NCBI RefSeq assembly: GCF_014642075.1
Contig: NZ_BMIK01000019.1
Coordinates: forward strand, 37,962 to 101,961
Reading direction: 5' to 3'
Source of the DNA: Parapedobacter defluvii
GTDB lineage: Bacteria > Bacteroidota > Bacteroidia > Sphingobacteriales > Sphingobacteriaceae
Length of the DNA stretch: 64,000 bases
The position numbers and the translations under genes were made by a program. Shown piece after piece: positions 1-7,558 of this stretch (positions are counted from its first letter, which is position 1; every line of letters starts with the position of its first letter). The notes beneath the pieces were generated by a model, which made no database searches, had not been told where the DNA came from, and saw nothing but the letters and a program-made list of their open reading frames with translations.

Positions 1-406
1 ACTGGGCCACTATTTCGTTGCACCCACGGTAAACTATGGTTCACTGTATTCACTGTCATTAAGCCATATAGATTATAACCGCCGCTGGAAGCAGCCGGGC
101 GATGAAGCAATTACCATCATCCCTTCTGCAGCATATCCGGCAAACTTTGCCAGGGATAATTTCTTCACAAATGCCGATGTACTGGTTCAAAATGGCGCAC
201 AACTCCGTTTACAGGATATCCAGGTAACCTATGACTTCCGTATAGGGAAATCTACCCACCCGTTAAATACCCGACTGTGCAGCATTTACCTATATGCGAA
301 TAACCTGGGTTTGGTTTGGAAGGCAAACAGGCAAGGACTCGATCCGGAATACCTTGACCTTGCGCCGCAAAGGTATCTTTCGCTTGGATTTAAAACCTCA
401 TTCTAA
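1..406 (+). CDS. SusC-family TonB-dependent receptor, 3' end only
   Basis: The reading frame is open from the left edge of the window (first complete codon at base 2) to TAA at 404-406, so about 134 C-terminal residues are visible. The end has the outer-strand pattern of SusC/RagA barrels: alternating aromatic and polar residues, a VTYDFRIG strand, an IYLYANNLGLVW strand, the GLDPEY motif common before the last strand, and a terminal aromatic residue in LGFKTSF. A SusD gene follows 19 bases later, as expected for this family. The protein would import a bound nutrient across the outer membrane with TonB energy. The plug and any STN domain lie outside the window, so its mode of regulation cannot be judged. 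Confidence 0.9.
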   Translation, partial: LGHYFVAPTVNYGSLYSLSLSHIDYNRRWKQPGDEAITIIPSAAYPANFARDNFFTNADVLVQNGAQLRLQDIQVTYDFRIGKSTHPLNTRLCSIYLYANNLGLVWKANRQGLDPEYLDLAPQRYLSLGFKTSF

Positions 407-425
407 CTCTAAAACATACCATATC

Positions 426-1820
426 ATGAAACAACTGATACTAGCCGCCGGTATACTGGTTTTCTGCGGATGCAACAAGGGTGAGTTTTTAGATAAAAAA
501 CCGCAAACATCCCTCCTCGTGCCAACGAAATTGGAAGACTTCGAAAAACTGCTGGACAATTACTCGATCATCAATGTATCGGGAAAGCTCGGGGAGATTT
601 CTTCAGACAATATCTACATCGAAAACGAACAGACCTGGGCAGCTTTATACACGCCGGATGAGCGGAATGCCTATATCTGGGCACCCGACCTTTTTGAAGG
701 AATGGGTAACATCAACGATTGGGTATTTCCGTATCGACAAATCCTATATGCTAATATCGTACTCGAAGGGTTAGAAAAGATCACCCCGGTAGCGGCTACA
801 CAAGCTGATTACGACCGCATAAAAGGATGGGCGCTGTTTACTAGAGGACATGCGTTGTTCAATTTAGCACAGCATTTTGCACCGGTTTATCACAAACAAA
901 ACGCTTCGGGGTTGTTGGGGCTGCCCATACGGCTTGAGGCCGATGTGACGGCTCCCTCAAAACGGGCCAATCTGGAGCAAACTTATCAGCAAATCCTCTC
1001 AGACGTACTGGCCGCAACAGAGTACCTGCCTTACAAAGCACCGGGTATAGATCGCAACCGCCCGTATAAAAATGCGGCCCAAGCCCTTCTATCGCGCATT
1101 TACCTAAGTATGGGCTTATATGAAGAGTCACTGAAATTCGCCGAATACGCTTTGGACGCCTATGATAAACTGATCAACTTTTCAGATTTGGATACCACAA
1201 GCAACGCTCCCATCTCTAAAGAAAACGAGGAAGTGCTATATTCCTGCCTCCCCTCCAGCGCGCAAAGTTTGCTATTTGCGGTATCCCGAGGCACACCGAA
1301 TGCGCTTGCAGATACGGCACTATTTGCTTCCTACCACGAAAATGATTTGCGGAAAAAGGTACTGTACCGCATCCTGCCGGCAAACGGCAAACCGGTGTTC
1401 AAAGCTTCTTATACCGGTACTACCAGTGCATTTACAGGTATTGCTAATGATGAGCTTTACCTCACCAAGGCAGAATCACTCGTAAGGTTAGGCAAATACG
1501 AGGAAGGAATAGAAACCTTAAATAAGTTGTTGATGACGCGTTGGAAACCAGACACCTTTCTGCCGTATGAGGTAACAACCGAGGAGCAGATGATAACGGA
1601 CATATTAACCGAACGACGTAAAGAACTACCGTTTAGGGGTCTGAGGTGGATGGATCTGAGGCGTCTAAACGCAGCCGGTTATAACTGGCAGATCAAAAGG
1701 GTACTAGACGGAAAACAATATGTTTTGCCGCCAAACAGCCCTTTGTATGTGCTACCCATACCTCCAGACGAATTGCTCTTGAGCAAAATCGAGCCAAACA
1801 ACAGAGCGTCAACAAACTAA
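426..1820 (+). CDS. SusD/RagB-family outer-membrane lipoprotein
   Basis: A 464-residue surface lipoprotein that would cap the preceding SusC and capture its substrate. I start it at the ATG at 426, which gives a clean lipoprotein signal (MKQLILAAGILVFCGC, lipid-modified Cys at residue 16); the frame is open further upstream but that part overlaps the end of susC. The SusD fold is supported by the TPR-like middle region and the C-terminal ELPFRGLRWMDLRRL segment, the position where family members usually read RWFDLKR. It is somewhat shorter than the 500-570 residues of the other SusD proteins here. The next gene begins 11 bases after its stop, so it is probably co-transcribed with a thioredoxin-family protein, a pairing known from Sphingobacteriaceae SusCD loci. 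Confidence 0.93.
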   Translation: MKQLILAAGILVFCGCNKGEFLDKKPQTSLLVPTKLEDFEKLLDNYSIINVSGKLGEISSDNIYIENEQTWAALYTPDERNAYIWAPDLFEGMGNINDWVFPYRQILYANIVLEGLEKITPVAATQADYDRIKGWALFTRGHALFNLAQHFAPVYHKQNASGLLGLPIRLEADVTAPSKRANLEQTYQQILSDVLAATEYLPYKAPGIDRNRPYKNAAQALLSRIYLSMGLYEESLKFAEYALDAYDKLINFSDLDTTSNAPISKENEEVLYSCLPSSAQSLLFAVSRGTPNALADTALFASYHENDLRKKVLYRILPANGKPVFKASYTGTTSAFTGIANDELYLTKAESLVRLGKYEEGIETLNKLLMTRWKPDTFLPYEVTTEEQMITDILTERRKELPFRGLRWMDLRRLNAAGYNWQIKRVLDGKQYVLPPNSPLYVLPIPPDELLLSKIEPNNRASTN

Positions 1821-1831
1821 AAAACAAAACC

Positions 1832-3331
1832 ATGCTACAAATAAAGAGAACGATTTCGTGCCTCGTGCTATTTTTTACCTGCACACTTTCTGGGGTTGCG
1901 GGCCAGCAATACCCAGTCAGAAAGACAGCGATAACCATAAAGCTATCGCAACCAGTGAGATCCGACTCCTTACAGTTGATTGTATTCGGACACAGCTATT
2001 TGGAAGGCCTCCCAACTATCCATCAAGTGGATATGCTTACGACAACCGAACCGGTAGCAGACGGCATATGCCATTTTGTTGTAGACCTTGAGGCTACTCC
2101 CCATTACTACCTGATTAAAGAAAACCAAGGCAGCTTCATTGAAAGTAAACACATTGTATTACGCAAAAACATCCTTACAGGCGGCGACGACGTTTTAATC
2201 CAAATAGGCGGCGACAGTACGCTTGATTTTTCCGGTAAAGGAGCACGGAAGATGGTGCGATTTAACGAGCTACCCCTATGGTGCAGCCGTGAAGAGCAAT
2301 CCATTTCCAAAGAGATTGCCGCCCCCGTGTTTCCAAATAAAGAACTGACCTATGTTTACCATTATTTCGAACAAACAAACCGGCTCTCCAAATTATGGAT
2401 GAACAGACTAGCGGATGAAAAGCCTCTCTATTCAGACGAGGAATACCAGCTGCTGCTAGCCGATGGAGTCAGTTATATCCAGAAGTCGCTGATTTTTGCC
2501 GTCGAAGTGAAAGCGCTTTTAAACAAGTCATTCAGTCGTGATGAAATAGGCCAAATAACAAAGCTGATGGACCAAAAAATCATCGACCTGAGGAGTTCTG
2601 TTTCAGAGTCGATACTAGCACGTTCGGACAACTGGATAAAATTTATGGACAAATGGATTTCCGTAGATCAAAAATTGAAGCATGACCGTTCGTTTTCAAA
2701 GTACGATTATTTGAAGAAAAACTACTCCGGCGGTATCCGGGATAAGCTGACCATGCTTTATCTGATCAAAAACGCGAAATACGTTGCCAACGTAGACAGC
2801 TTGGCCCAAGATTTCATAGCGACATCACAAGATGAATCCTATACGGAGTTGCTGTCACAGGTAATGCATGGCCGTACCAAAGGAAAAAAAGCCAAAGACT
2901 TTTCACTTTTCGATCAATATGGCAATCAGGTAAAACTAACTGATTTCTACGGTAAAGTTGTTTTCCTCGATTTCTGGTTTCCGGGCTGCTTTCCTTGCAT
3001 GAAATACTTTGCTGAAACCATTAGCTACGCAGAAGAAAAGTTCAAACATAACCCCGATGTAATTTTCATTTCCATCGGAATCTGTAGCGACAAAGGGAAA
3101 TGGATGGATGCTTTGCAAACAAACAAATACACGTCTCCATCCGCCATCAATCTGTTTACAGGTGAAGCGGGTTGGAACCATCCCGTAATTATGGATTATG
3201 CGATAACGAGTGCACCCACACCAATGGTGATAGACAAAAGCGGCCATATTTTTTCGACAAATTCAAATGAACTGGGCAAGGGAAATAAGGAAAAACTAAT
3301 TGAAACCATAGACAACTGTTTGGCACAATAA
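1832..3331 (+). CDS. Secreted TlpA-family thioredoxin-fold protein
   Basis: A 499-residue exported protein (signal peptide MLQIKRTISCLVLFFTCTLS, cleavage near GVAG). Residues about 360-499 form a TlpA/AhpC-TSA-like thioredoxin domain: VVFLDFWFPGC, active-site C386-F-P-C389, and the cis-proline loop APTP (Pro464). The N-terminal 340 residues are beta-rich then helical and resemble the extra domain in large Bacteroidota TlpA proteins (often DUF4369); I cannot assign it more precisely. It is the third gene of the partial susC-susD-tlpA operon and converges on a MauE-type gene that is also redox-linked. The likely role is thiol/disulfide exchange on the outer face of the inner membrane; the substrate is unknown. 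Confidence 0.9.
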   Translation: MLQIKRTISCLVLFFTCTLSGVAGQQYPVRKTAITIKLSQPVRSDSLQLIVFGHSYLEGLPTIHQVDMLTTTEPVADGICHFVVDLEATPHYYLIKENQGSFIESKHIVLRKNILTGGDDVLIQIGGDSTLDFSGKGARKMVRFNELPLWCSREEQSISKEIAAPVFPNKELTYVYHYFEQTNRLSKLWMNRLADEKPLYSDEEYQLLLADGVSYIQKSLIFAVEVKALLNKSFSRDEIGQITKLMDQKIIDLRSSVSESILARSDNWIKFMDKWISVDQKLKHDRSFSKYDYLKKNYSGGIRDKLTMLYLIKNAKYVANVDSLAQDFIATSQDESYTELLSQVMHGRTKGKKAKDFSLFDQYGNQVKLTDFYGKVVFLDFWFPGCFPCMKYFAETISYAEEKFKHNPDVIFISIGICSDKGKWMDALQTNKYTSPSAINLFTGEAGWNHPVIMDYAITSAPTPMVIDKSGHIFSTNSNELGKGNKEKLIETIDNCLAQ

Positions 3332-3335
3332 AAAT

Positions 3336-3366
3336 AAAGGGTGGCTTATTTGACAAGGCCACCCTT
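3336..3366. terminator. Bidirectional terminator between convergent genes
   Basis: A perfect hairpin lies five bases after the tlpA-type stop: arm AAGGGTGGC (3337-3345) pairs with GCCACCCTT (3358-3366) around a 12-base loop. A-rich sequence on the left and TTATT on the right give short U-tracts in both directions, so it can end the plus-strand operon and the minus-strand MauE operon. Confidence 0.75.
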
Positions 3367-3416
3367 ATTCACAAGAGAATCATTATCACACCCAAATGAA
3401 TTGAAAACTTACTCCA

Positions 3417-4220
3417 TTAGTTTTCAATAAGCTCGAAATGTTCGTCTTGAGGCTCAGACGGATAATCCACTTCTGAATCATTGTAGGTCCCGTCTTCGTT
3501 GGGCATAGCATCCTCCTTTAGAGTGCCGGTACAGACATCCCCTGTGGAAAAACAATCCCAAGTATCCTCTTTGTCATTTGGATCTACAATTATCCACCTA
3601 TTTGGCGCCAAACGCCCCACCAACTCTCCATCCATGTGTTTTGAACTTACAGTGGTAAACGCACTGAACCCGATTGTTACCGCAGCCACCATCATCCCGA
3701 AGATGGCTTTCTTGATTTTTGAATTTATAGCTTTCATAGCTGTAAGAATTTTATGTTTAACATTTACCTTGTAATGATACAGCAGCAACCCAGCGGCCAA
3801 GGCAATGAAACCGCAATTGAATAACAGGTGCTGCCCCCAGGTGAGTTTTTCAATGGCACCGCCGCAATGGCAGGGAAGTTTCTCTGCAAAAAGCAGCATG
3901 AAGCCGATGTAAACCGTGAAGATCACCATCAGACCCAACGCTCCCCATAGTGCCAGCCGGTTGGTATCCGGCCAGATCAGCAGTAACGCCACCAACGCCT
4001 CGGCGCCCAGCACGCCCCATGCTACCTCCTCGGAATACGTACCAACCAAAGGTATTTTCGCGATGCCTCGTGCAAAAGCGTCAACAGCTATCGCTTTATG
4101 ATAAACCGTATACAGAAAGAGTATGACAAAAAGTAAAGATAATCCGTAAGCCAGCATTTCTTTGGCGGCAGTGCCGAGCCGGAGGCGCGATACTTGCATA
4201 TAACGGATAATATGTGCCAT
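3417..4220 (-). CDS. MauE/DoxX-type membrane protein fused to a small exported Cys protein (DUF6520-like)
   Basis: Residues 1-150 have four hydrophobic segments (about 24-41, 64-82, 90-112, 132-150) and a C117-H-C119-G-G motif after the third, the layout of MauE-type redox-associated membrane proteins. From M162 a second module follows in frame: MKAINSKIKKAIFGMMVAA looks like the start and signal peptide of an independent protein, then about 75 residues with C223 and C230. This resembles the small exported DUF6520 proteins of Bacteroidota (family assignment uncertain). The frame is continuous, so this is either a true fusion or two ancestral genes joined by loss of a stop; translation could also restart at the ATG at 3737. 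It lies 86 bases behind the CPPC-protein gene and converges on the TlpA gene, suggesting a shared thiol-redox task. Confidence 0.75.
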   Translation of the reverse strand: MAHIIRYMQVSRLRLGTAAKEMLAYGLSLLFVILFLYTVYHKAIAVDAFARGIAKIPLVGTYSEEVAWGVLGAEALVALLLIWPDTNRLALWGALGLMVIFTVYIGFMLLFAEKLPCHCGGAIEKLTWGQHLLFNCGFIALAAGLLLYHYKVNVKHKILTAMKAINSKIKKAIFGMMVAAVTIGFSAFTTVSSKHMDGELVGRLAPNRWIIVDPNDKEDTWDCFSTGDVCTGTLKEDAMPNEDGTYNDSEVDYPSEPQDEHFELIEN

Positions 4221-4306
4221 TGCTTTGTTTTTTGATAATGCGATTGATTACTCACCGACTGCTGTTGCAGTTCCCGGCCCTCGGCCGGAAACCGTGCCGT
4301 TTCTGG

Positions 4307-4642
4307 TCACGGGTCCATAACCTTACCTCCTTCCGCTTTCTCCGTCAGAAATTCTTCTTCCGGCAGGTAATTATCCAGTGGCGGTTCCACATAGAACCAC
4401 TCGTATTTAATCCTTTCATCACAGGGCGGGCAATCCACGAGCGTATCGTAGTAAAAGGGTTCGCTGCCGATACTATCAAGAAATTCTTCGGATACGTAGT
4501 CACCCGGTACGGGCTGATCGACAGTGAGCCGATTCAACAAGTAAGCGATCAACGCACCGGTTGTGATCAGCACAAGGATATCGAATTGATAGTTACGCCA
4601 TCCCTGCCTGCGAGGCACTGAGTTTTTCTGTTCGCTGTCCAT
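4307..4642 (-). CDS. Small membrane-anchored CPPC protein, unknown function
   Basis: A 111-residue protein with a polar N-terminus, one transmembrane segment at about 21-37 (ILVLITTGALIAYLLNR) and an acidic C-terminal tail carrying C71-P-P-C74. Positive residues before the segment place the tail in the periplasm. The start has a good purine-rich site (AGGAAGG) about 8 bases upstream. I do not recognise the family. The CPPC motif and the next gene (a MauE-type membrane protein) suggest a dithiol partner in electron or disulfide transfer, but no thioredoxin fold fits in a tail this short, so metal binding is equally possible. Confidence 0.65.
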   Translation of the reverse strand: MDSEQKNSVPRRQGWRNYQFDILVLITTGALIAYLLNRLTVDQPVPGDYVSEEFLDSIGSEPFYYDTLVDCPPCDERIKYEWFYVEPPLDNYLPEEEFLTEKAEGGKVMDP

Positions 4643-4763
4643 AGATGATACCTTCCTTTCTGTTTTTTCAAGCGGGTGGGGCGGTCTTCACTCCCGCCCT
4701 ACCGGCTTATCCCGAAACCTATGCCCATCGATCGGCTCACCTACCCTTCGTGTTCGGTAGTAG

Positions 4764-4771
4764 CAAAATTA
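4764..4771 (-). promoter_or_regulatory. Candidate -7 element for the CPPC/MauE genes
   Basis: On the minus strand the bases read TAATTTTG, an exact match to the Bacteroidota -7 consensus TAnnTTTG, about 120 bases before the start at 4642. No convincing -33 TTG is visible at the usual spacing. The leader would contain a GC-rich hairpin around 4676-4697 (GGGCGG paired with CCGCCC). Confidence 0.35.
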
Positions 4772-4849
4772 GGGTGGGGTAGCCCCTTAAAATTGCCCAC
4801 AATGGGTCGTTATAAATCAGATATTTTTTGTACGGGAGAAGAAGAGACA

Positions 4850-5431
4850 CTACCGCTTGCGATAATACTGTTGTTTGGCCCGTTGGTAAGTAGATGAACT
4901 GATTTGCAGGATGGCACATACCTGCTGTATGGGCAACTGCGGAGCCAACCGCGGGTAGGCATCGAAAAACGCCATCAAGCGGGCTTCGCCCGTAGGTTGC
5001 CGGAAAAGGGAATCAAACACCGCATCCTGCTCCAACCGCCGCTGCTTGAGAATATTGATGAGCTCACTGAAGGCATGGTACAATTGCTGCGCTTCCTGCA
5101 ACCGATAATTGGGCAATAGCACCACCCGGGTATCATCAAGCGCCCGGATGAACACTTCATCGTGCCGCTCGGTAAAGGCATGCACGGTGCCGGTAAAATA
5201 GCCGCCCTTGGTGACGAGCCACGGCACCACCACCGAACCGTCTTCATCATAACGCATCGCCATCACAGCCCCCTCCAGCACAAAATTCCAATACGGCCAG
5301 TAATCGCCTGCCCGCGCAAGGTATGTACCCGGAGGATATACCATTACTTTGGCGTAGGCCTGCACAAAGCCAATAGCTGCGTTTGGGGTATGTGGCACGT
5401 GGGAGGTCCAGAAGTTGATAAAGGTCTGCAT
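4850..5431 (-). CDS. Crp/Fnr-family transcriptional regulator
   Basis: A 193-residue cytoplasmic regulator. The N-terminal cyclic-nucleotide-binding-like fold shows YPPGTYLARAGDYWPYWNFVLEG, the usual opening of Bacteroidota Crp-like sensors; the C-terminal HTH covers about 150-190 (LPIQQVCAILQISSSTYQRA). The frame is open 282 bases further upstream, but that part overlaps another gene. The ATG at 5431 gives the normal family length and follows a purine-rich AGAGAAGAGAA tract. The phosphate-binding-cassette residues of true cAMP binders are not evident, as in most members of this Bacteroidota group, so the ligand is unknown. It lies upstream of the CPPC/MauE genes in the same orientation and may control them. 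Confidence 0.88.
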   Translation of the reverse strand: MQTFINFWTSHVPHTPNAAIGFVQAYAKVMVYPPGTYLARAGDYWPYWNFVLEGAVMAMRYDEDGSVVVPWLVTKGGYFTGTVHAFTERHDEVFIRALDDTRVVLLPNYRLQEAQQLYHAFSELINILKQRRLEQDAVFDSLFRQPTGEARLMAFFDAYPRLAPQLPIQQVCAILQISSSTYQRAKQQYYRKR

Positions 5432-5598
5432 GACATTCTCTTCTCTTTTCAGGGCATCAGGGTATTCTACGGCCAACCGTCTGGCCGCTTGCATAGGCGG
5501 CCCCCGCCCATAAGCACCGCCCGTTAGGCAAACCGGAGGCACTGGGTTGCCCTCAATGGGCGGCGTTAAGTGTAGATCGTGCGAGCTAAGCATACGCG

Positions 5599-6000
5599 CT
5601 ATTTCCGATAATACCGTGAGATAAACTGGAACGATCCGGTTGCTCCACTCGTAAATAGTTCGCTGGTAGAAGCCTGCGAAACATTGTCTGTAGTGGTAAT
5701 GATCTTGCCCCATTCCTTCTCCTCCTTGGCTGGTGGCTTGCTAAACACGCTATACGTAATCGGCAGCCGGTGTTCCATCACAAAGGGGACCCGTGAGGAA
5801 ACAAAGGCAATAAAGGAGGCCGATAGCTCATTTTCGATGAACTGTGCCTGACTGGGCGTGAGCGTAAAATGCTCCGAGATCCATCCACTGAAATCAAAAG
5901 CAAGCCCGCGGGCTTGTTGCTGCAATTGCTCATCGGGGAGCGCATACAATTCATTCAGAACGGTTTGAACACCTGTCGGTGTTAAGGGTTGTTTTTCCAT
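5599..6000 (-). CDS. Conserved-looking protein of unknown function
   Basis: A predicted 133-residue soluble protein with no signal peptide or membrane segment. I start at the ATG at 6000 (MEKQPLTPTGVQTVL); an ATG ten codons upstream is possible. It has a mostly helical N-terminal half (LPDEQLQQQARGLAFDFSGWI, LTPSQAQFIENELSASFIAF), then a strand-rich hydrophilic tail ending in RYYRK. I do not recognise the family. It is transcribed away from the LytTR-like gene and shares its control region with it; the Crp-like gene follows on the same strand after a 167-base gap. Confidence 0.6.
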   Translation of the reverse strand: MEKQPLTPTGVQTVLNELYALPDEQLQQQARGLAFDFSGWISEHFTLTPSQAQFIENELSASFIAFVSSRVPFVMEHRLPITYSVFSKPPAKEEKEWGKIITTTDNVSQASTSELFTSGATGSFQFISRYYRK

Positions 6001-6061
6001 ACTTTTTGTAAATTTTAAGTGATTAAACATGTTTTTTCGGAGATTAAAACTATATTAGCCC

Positions 6062-6137
6062 GGCTAAACCGTCAAGCACGTAACCGTAATCTACCAGATT
6101 TTGAGAATCTTGACGGCATTTTTGAGAATGCTTAGCC
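6062..6137. promoter_or_regulatory. Nested dyad and 21-bp repeats in a divergent promoter region
   Basis: The 180-base gap between the divergent genes at 6000 (-) and 6181 (+) holds two nested inverted repeats: GGCTAA (6062-6067) with TTAGCC (6132-6137), and CCGTCAAG (6069-6076) with CTTGACGG (6109-6116). Overlapping the right half are two direct repeats of TTTTGAGAAT (6099-6108 and 6120-6129) exactly 21 bases apart. LytTR-domain regulators typically bind two roughly 9-base direct repeats with about a 21-bp period, so this is a plausible self-regulatory site for the gene at 6181. Confidence 0.55.
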
Positions 6138-6180
6138 GCACGTTTACCAATTTAAACAGCTTAACCAAACACAAAACCAA

Positions 6181-7161
6181 ATGACCTACTTCATTCATTT
6201 TTTATGTAGAAAGCCCCTTTTCTTCGATGTATTTATTTTCTTGCTGCTTTCTATTTACTGTCATGTGATTACCGTTTTTCATCGACGTGAGTCAACCTGG
6301 GAGCTTGTACATATGCCTCAATATTGGAAAGCACTGGGATTTACCTGGGCATGCGCATTAGTCGTGATGGTTTACATCCGATTGAACAACCGGCACTTCG
6401 GCAAGCAATATGGAATACACGACGGTGTGTTAAAACGCCTGTCAAAACAATGGTTATGGAATTTTCTGCCGCCTGTGTTTTTCGTACCGATTGCCGTAAC
6501 TGTTTATTATGCCGTCAATAACACCAGCATCGGCGAACGTGGCTATTTCCAAAACGAATTTGCCTTTGTGTTTCTCGGTATCTTCTGTCTGGTACTGCTC
6601 TACAGCAGTTTTGATATACTCTGCTTTGTGGTCAGCGAAACAGAAGAGCGACGCGCATTTGAAGCTTTCAAAGCGCAGGTGCTGAGCGAACAGTCTGCCA
6701 CTCCCATACCAACGGCACCTGTACCCGAAACGGCTCCGGCCATCCAGGTTCAACACTATTTCAGAAATGAGCTTCACAGCCTGCCATTCAGCCAGATTGC
6801 CCTGATCGAGCATCGGAATAATAAAACCACCTGCTACACCTACGATAGCGGAAAATACCGGTTGCCGACCACGAAAGAGGAGCTGCTGCGATTTTCCGAA
6901 GCACAGGGATTCCATTGGTTTTCGCCTTTCTACGGCTTTGCGCTTAATGCCATTGCATACCTCGTCTCAGGAGGAGACGGCTCGTTGCTCATAGCACTCA
7001 AATCCGGCATCCAACCAACACTTCAAAAACAAGTGATACCGCCCAAAGAAGAAGCGCAGCAATTCTTTATCAAAATCCACAAAAACAAGGCGCATAAAGT
7101 GCGCAATTGGTACAAGGAGCTGATGGAAAAAAAAGGCCGCCCCGGCTCGGAGCGGCCTTGA
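6181..7161 (+). CDS. Membrane-tethered LytTR-like DNA-binding regulator
   Basis: A 326-residue protein with four N-terminal hydrophobic segments (about 13-31, 49-65, 92-110, 127-150), a Pro/Thr/Ala-rich linker near 170-190, and a C-terminal domain at about 195-305. That domain follows the LytTR pattern: LPFSQIALIEHRNNKTTCYT (strands beta1-2), a turn with helix KEELLRFSEA, then HWFSPFYGFALNAIAYLV in the place of the usual F-hR-sh-hVNh-I core, followed by SGGDGSLLIALKSG. The lack of the common Arg/His of that core makes it a divergent member. With no receiver domain it would sense something in the membrane and act directly on DNA. The last codons overlap a terminator for the opposite-strand cassette. 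Confidence 0.72.
   Translation: MTYFIHFLCRKPLFFDVFIFLLLSIYCHVITVFHRRESTWELVHMPQYWKALGFTWACALVVMVYIRLNNRHFGKQYGIHDGVLKRLSKQWLWNFLPPVFFVPIAVTVYYAVNNTSIGERGYFQNEFAFVFLGIFCLVLLYSSFDILCFVVSETEERRAFEAFKAQVLSEQSATPIPTAPVPETAPAIQVQHYFRNELHSLPFSQIALIEHRNNKTTCYTYDSGKYRLPTTKEELLRFSEAQGFHWFSPFYGFALNAIAYLVSGGDGSLLIALKSGIQPTLQKQVIPPKEEAQQFFIKIHKNKAHKVRNWYKELMEKKGRPGSERP
7127..7159 (-). terminator. Intrinsic terminator of the minus-strand cassette, inside the end of the LytTR-like gene
   Basis: Perfect 8-bp stem AAGGCCGC (7133-7140) with GCGGCCTT (7152-7159), loop of 11 bases. On the minus strand it is followed by a run of eight T (plus-strand A at 7127-7134). It therefore terminates transcription coming from 8720 and lies within the last codons of the convergent plus-strand gene. 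Confidence 0.75.
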
Positions 7162-7164
7162 AAG

Positions 7165-7341
7165 CTATTGCCTCCGCCTACGTACCAGGCGTTGCAGCAA
7201 CCATGCAGTGAGAAAGCTCACCGCGGCACCTACCGCTGCCAATATAGCGGTGTGCAATACATCCGCCCAAGGCGGGAAACCGGCAGCGCTGAGCAGCGTG
7301 CCACCCAGGATGCCAGCCAGCAGCTTGCTATCGCTATGCAT
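7165..7341 (-). CDS. 58-residue hydrophobic protein, possibly holin-like
   Basis: ATG at 7341-7339, TAG at 7167-7165; the start overlaps the end of the preceding gene by 8 bases, so translation is probably coupled. The product has two short hydrophobic stretches (LLAGILGGTLLSAAGF and VLHTAILAAVGAAVSFLTAW) and ends in a strongly basic tail, VRRRRQ. This size and topology fit a small two-pass membrane protein like a phage holin, but no motif proves it. Good codon structure, the overlap and the terminator directly after its stop support a real gene. Confidence 0.6.
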   Translation of the reverse strand: MHSDSKLLAGILGGTLLSAAGFPPWADVLHTAILAAVGAAVSFLTAWLLQRLVRRRRQ

Positions 7342-7558
7342 CGGGCGGTTCCTCCTGCCCCGCTTCCCCCTCCCCGCCAGTCGGCGGCCGGTCCGGCTGT
7401 CCGGCCTCTAAGGCATCAAGCAAACCCATGACCAAGGCAACATACCGCGCGCCGGCCACCACCTTGGGCGGCAGTTTCAACGGTGCGGCAAGGACGGCCC
7501 CGGCAACGGTGGAAAGCCCCTCCTTTAACCGCCGGTACCACGGCAACCACCCGCTCAT
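7334..7558 (-). CDS. 74-residue protein of unknown function, cassette gene 3
   Basis: I start at the ATG at 7558, which overlaps the stop of the DUF5675 gene as ATGA, the classic arrangement for coupled translation; an upstream ATG ten codons earlier is less likely. Residues 1-50 are basic to hydrophobic (WLPWYRRLKEGL, STVAGAVLAAPLKLPPKVVAG, YVALVMGLLDALEAG); the last 20 are acidic and Pro/Gly-rich. The balance of helical hydrophobic segment and acidic tail suggests membrane association. I do not recognise the family. Confidence 0.6.
   Translation of the reverse strand: MSGWLPWYRRLKEGLSTVAGAVLAAPLKLPPKVVAGARYVALVMGLLDALEAGQPDRPPTGGEGEAGQEEPPDA

Noticed and set aside
5432..5713. N-terminal extension of the Crp-like protein by 94 residues
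   Set aside because: It overlaps a different gene and would give an unusual length; the ATG at 5431 has a purine-rich site and the normal family length.
7168..7431. Plus-strand frames over the 3' end of the cassette
   Set aside because: They are opposite-strand copies of three coupled minus-strand genes with better starts, overlaps and a terminator.
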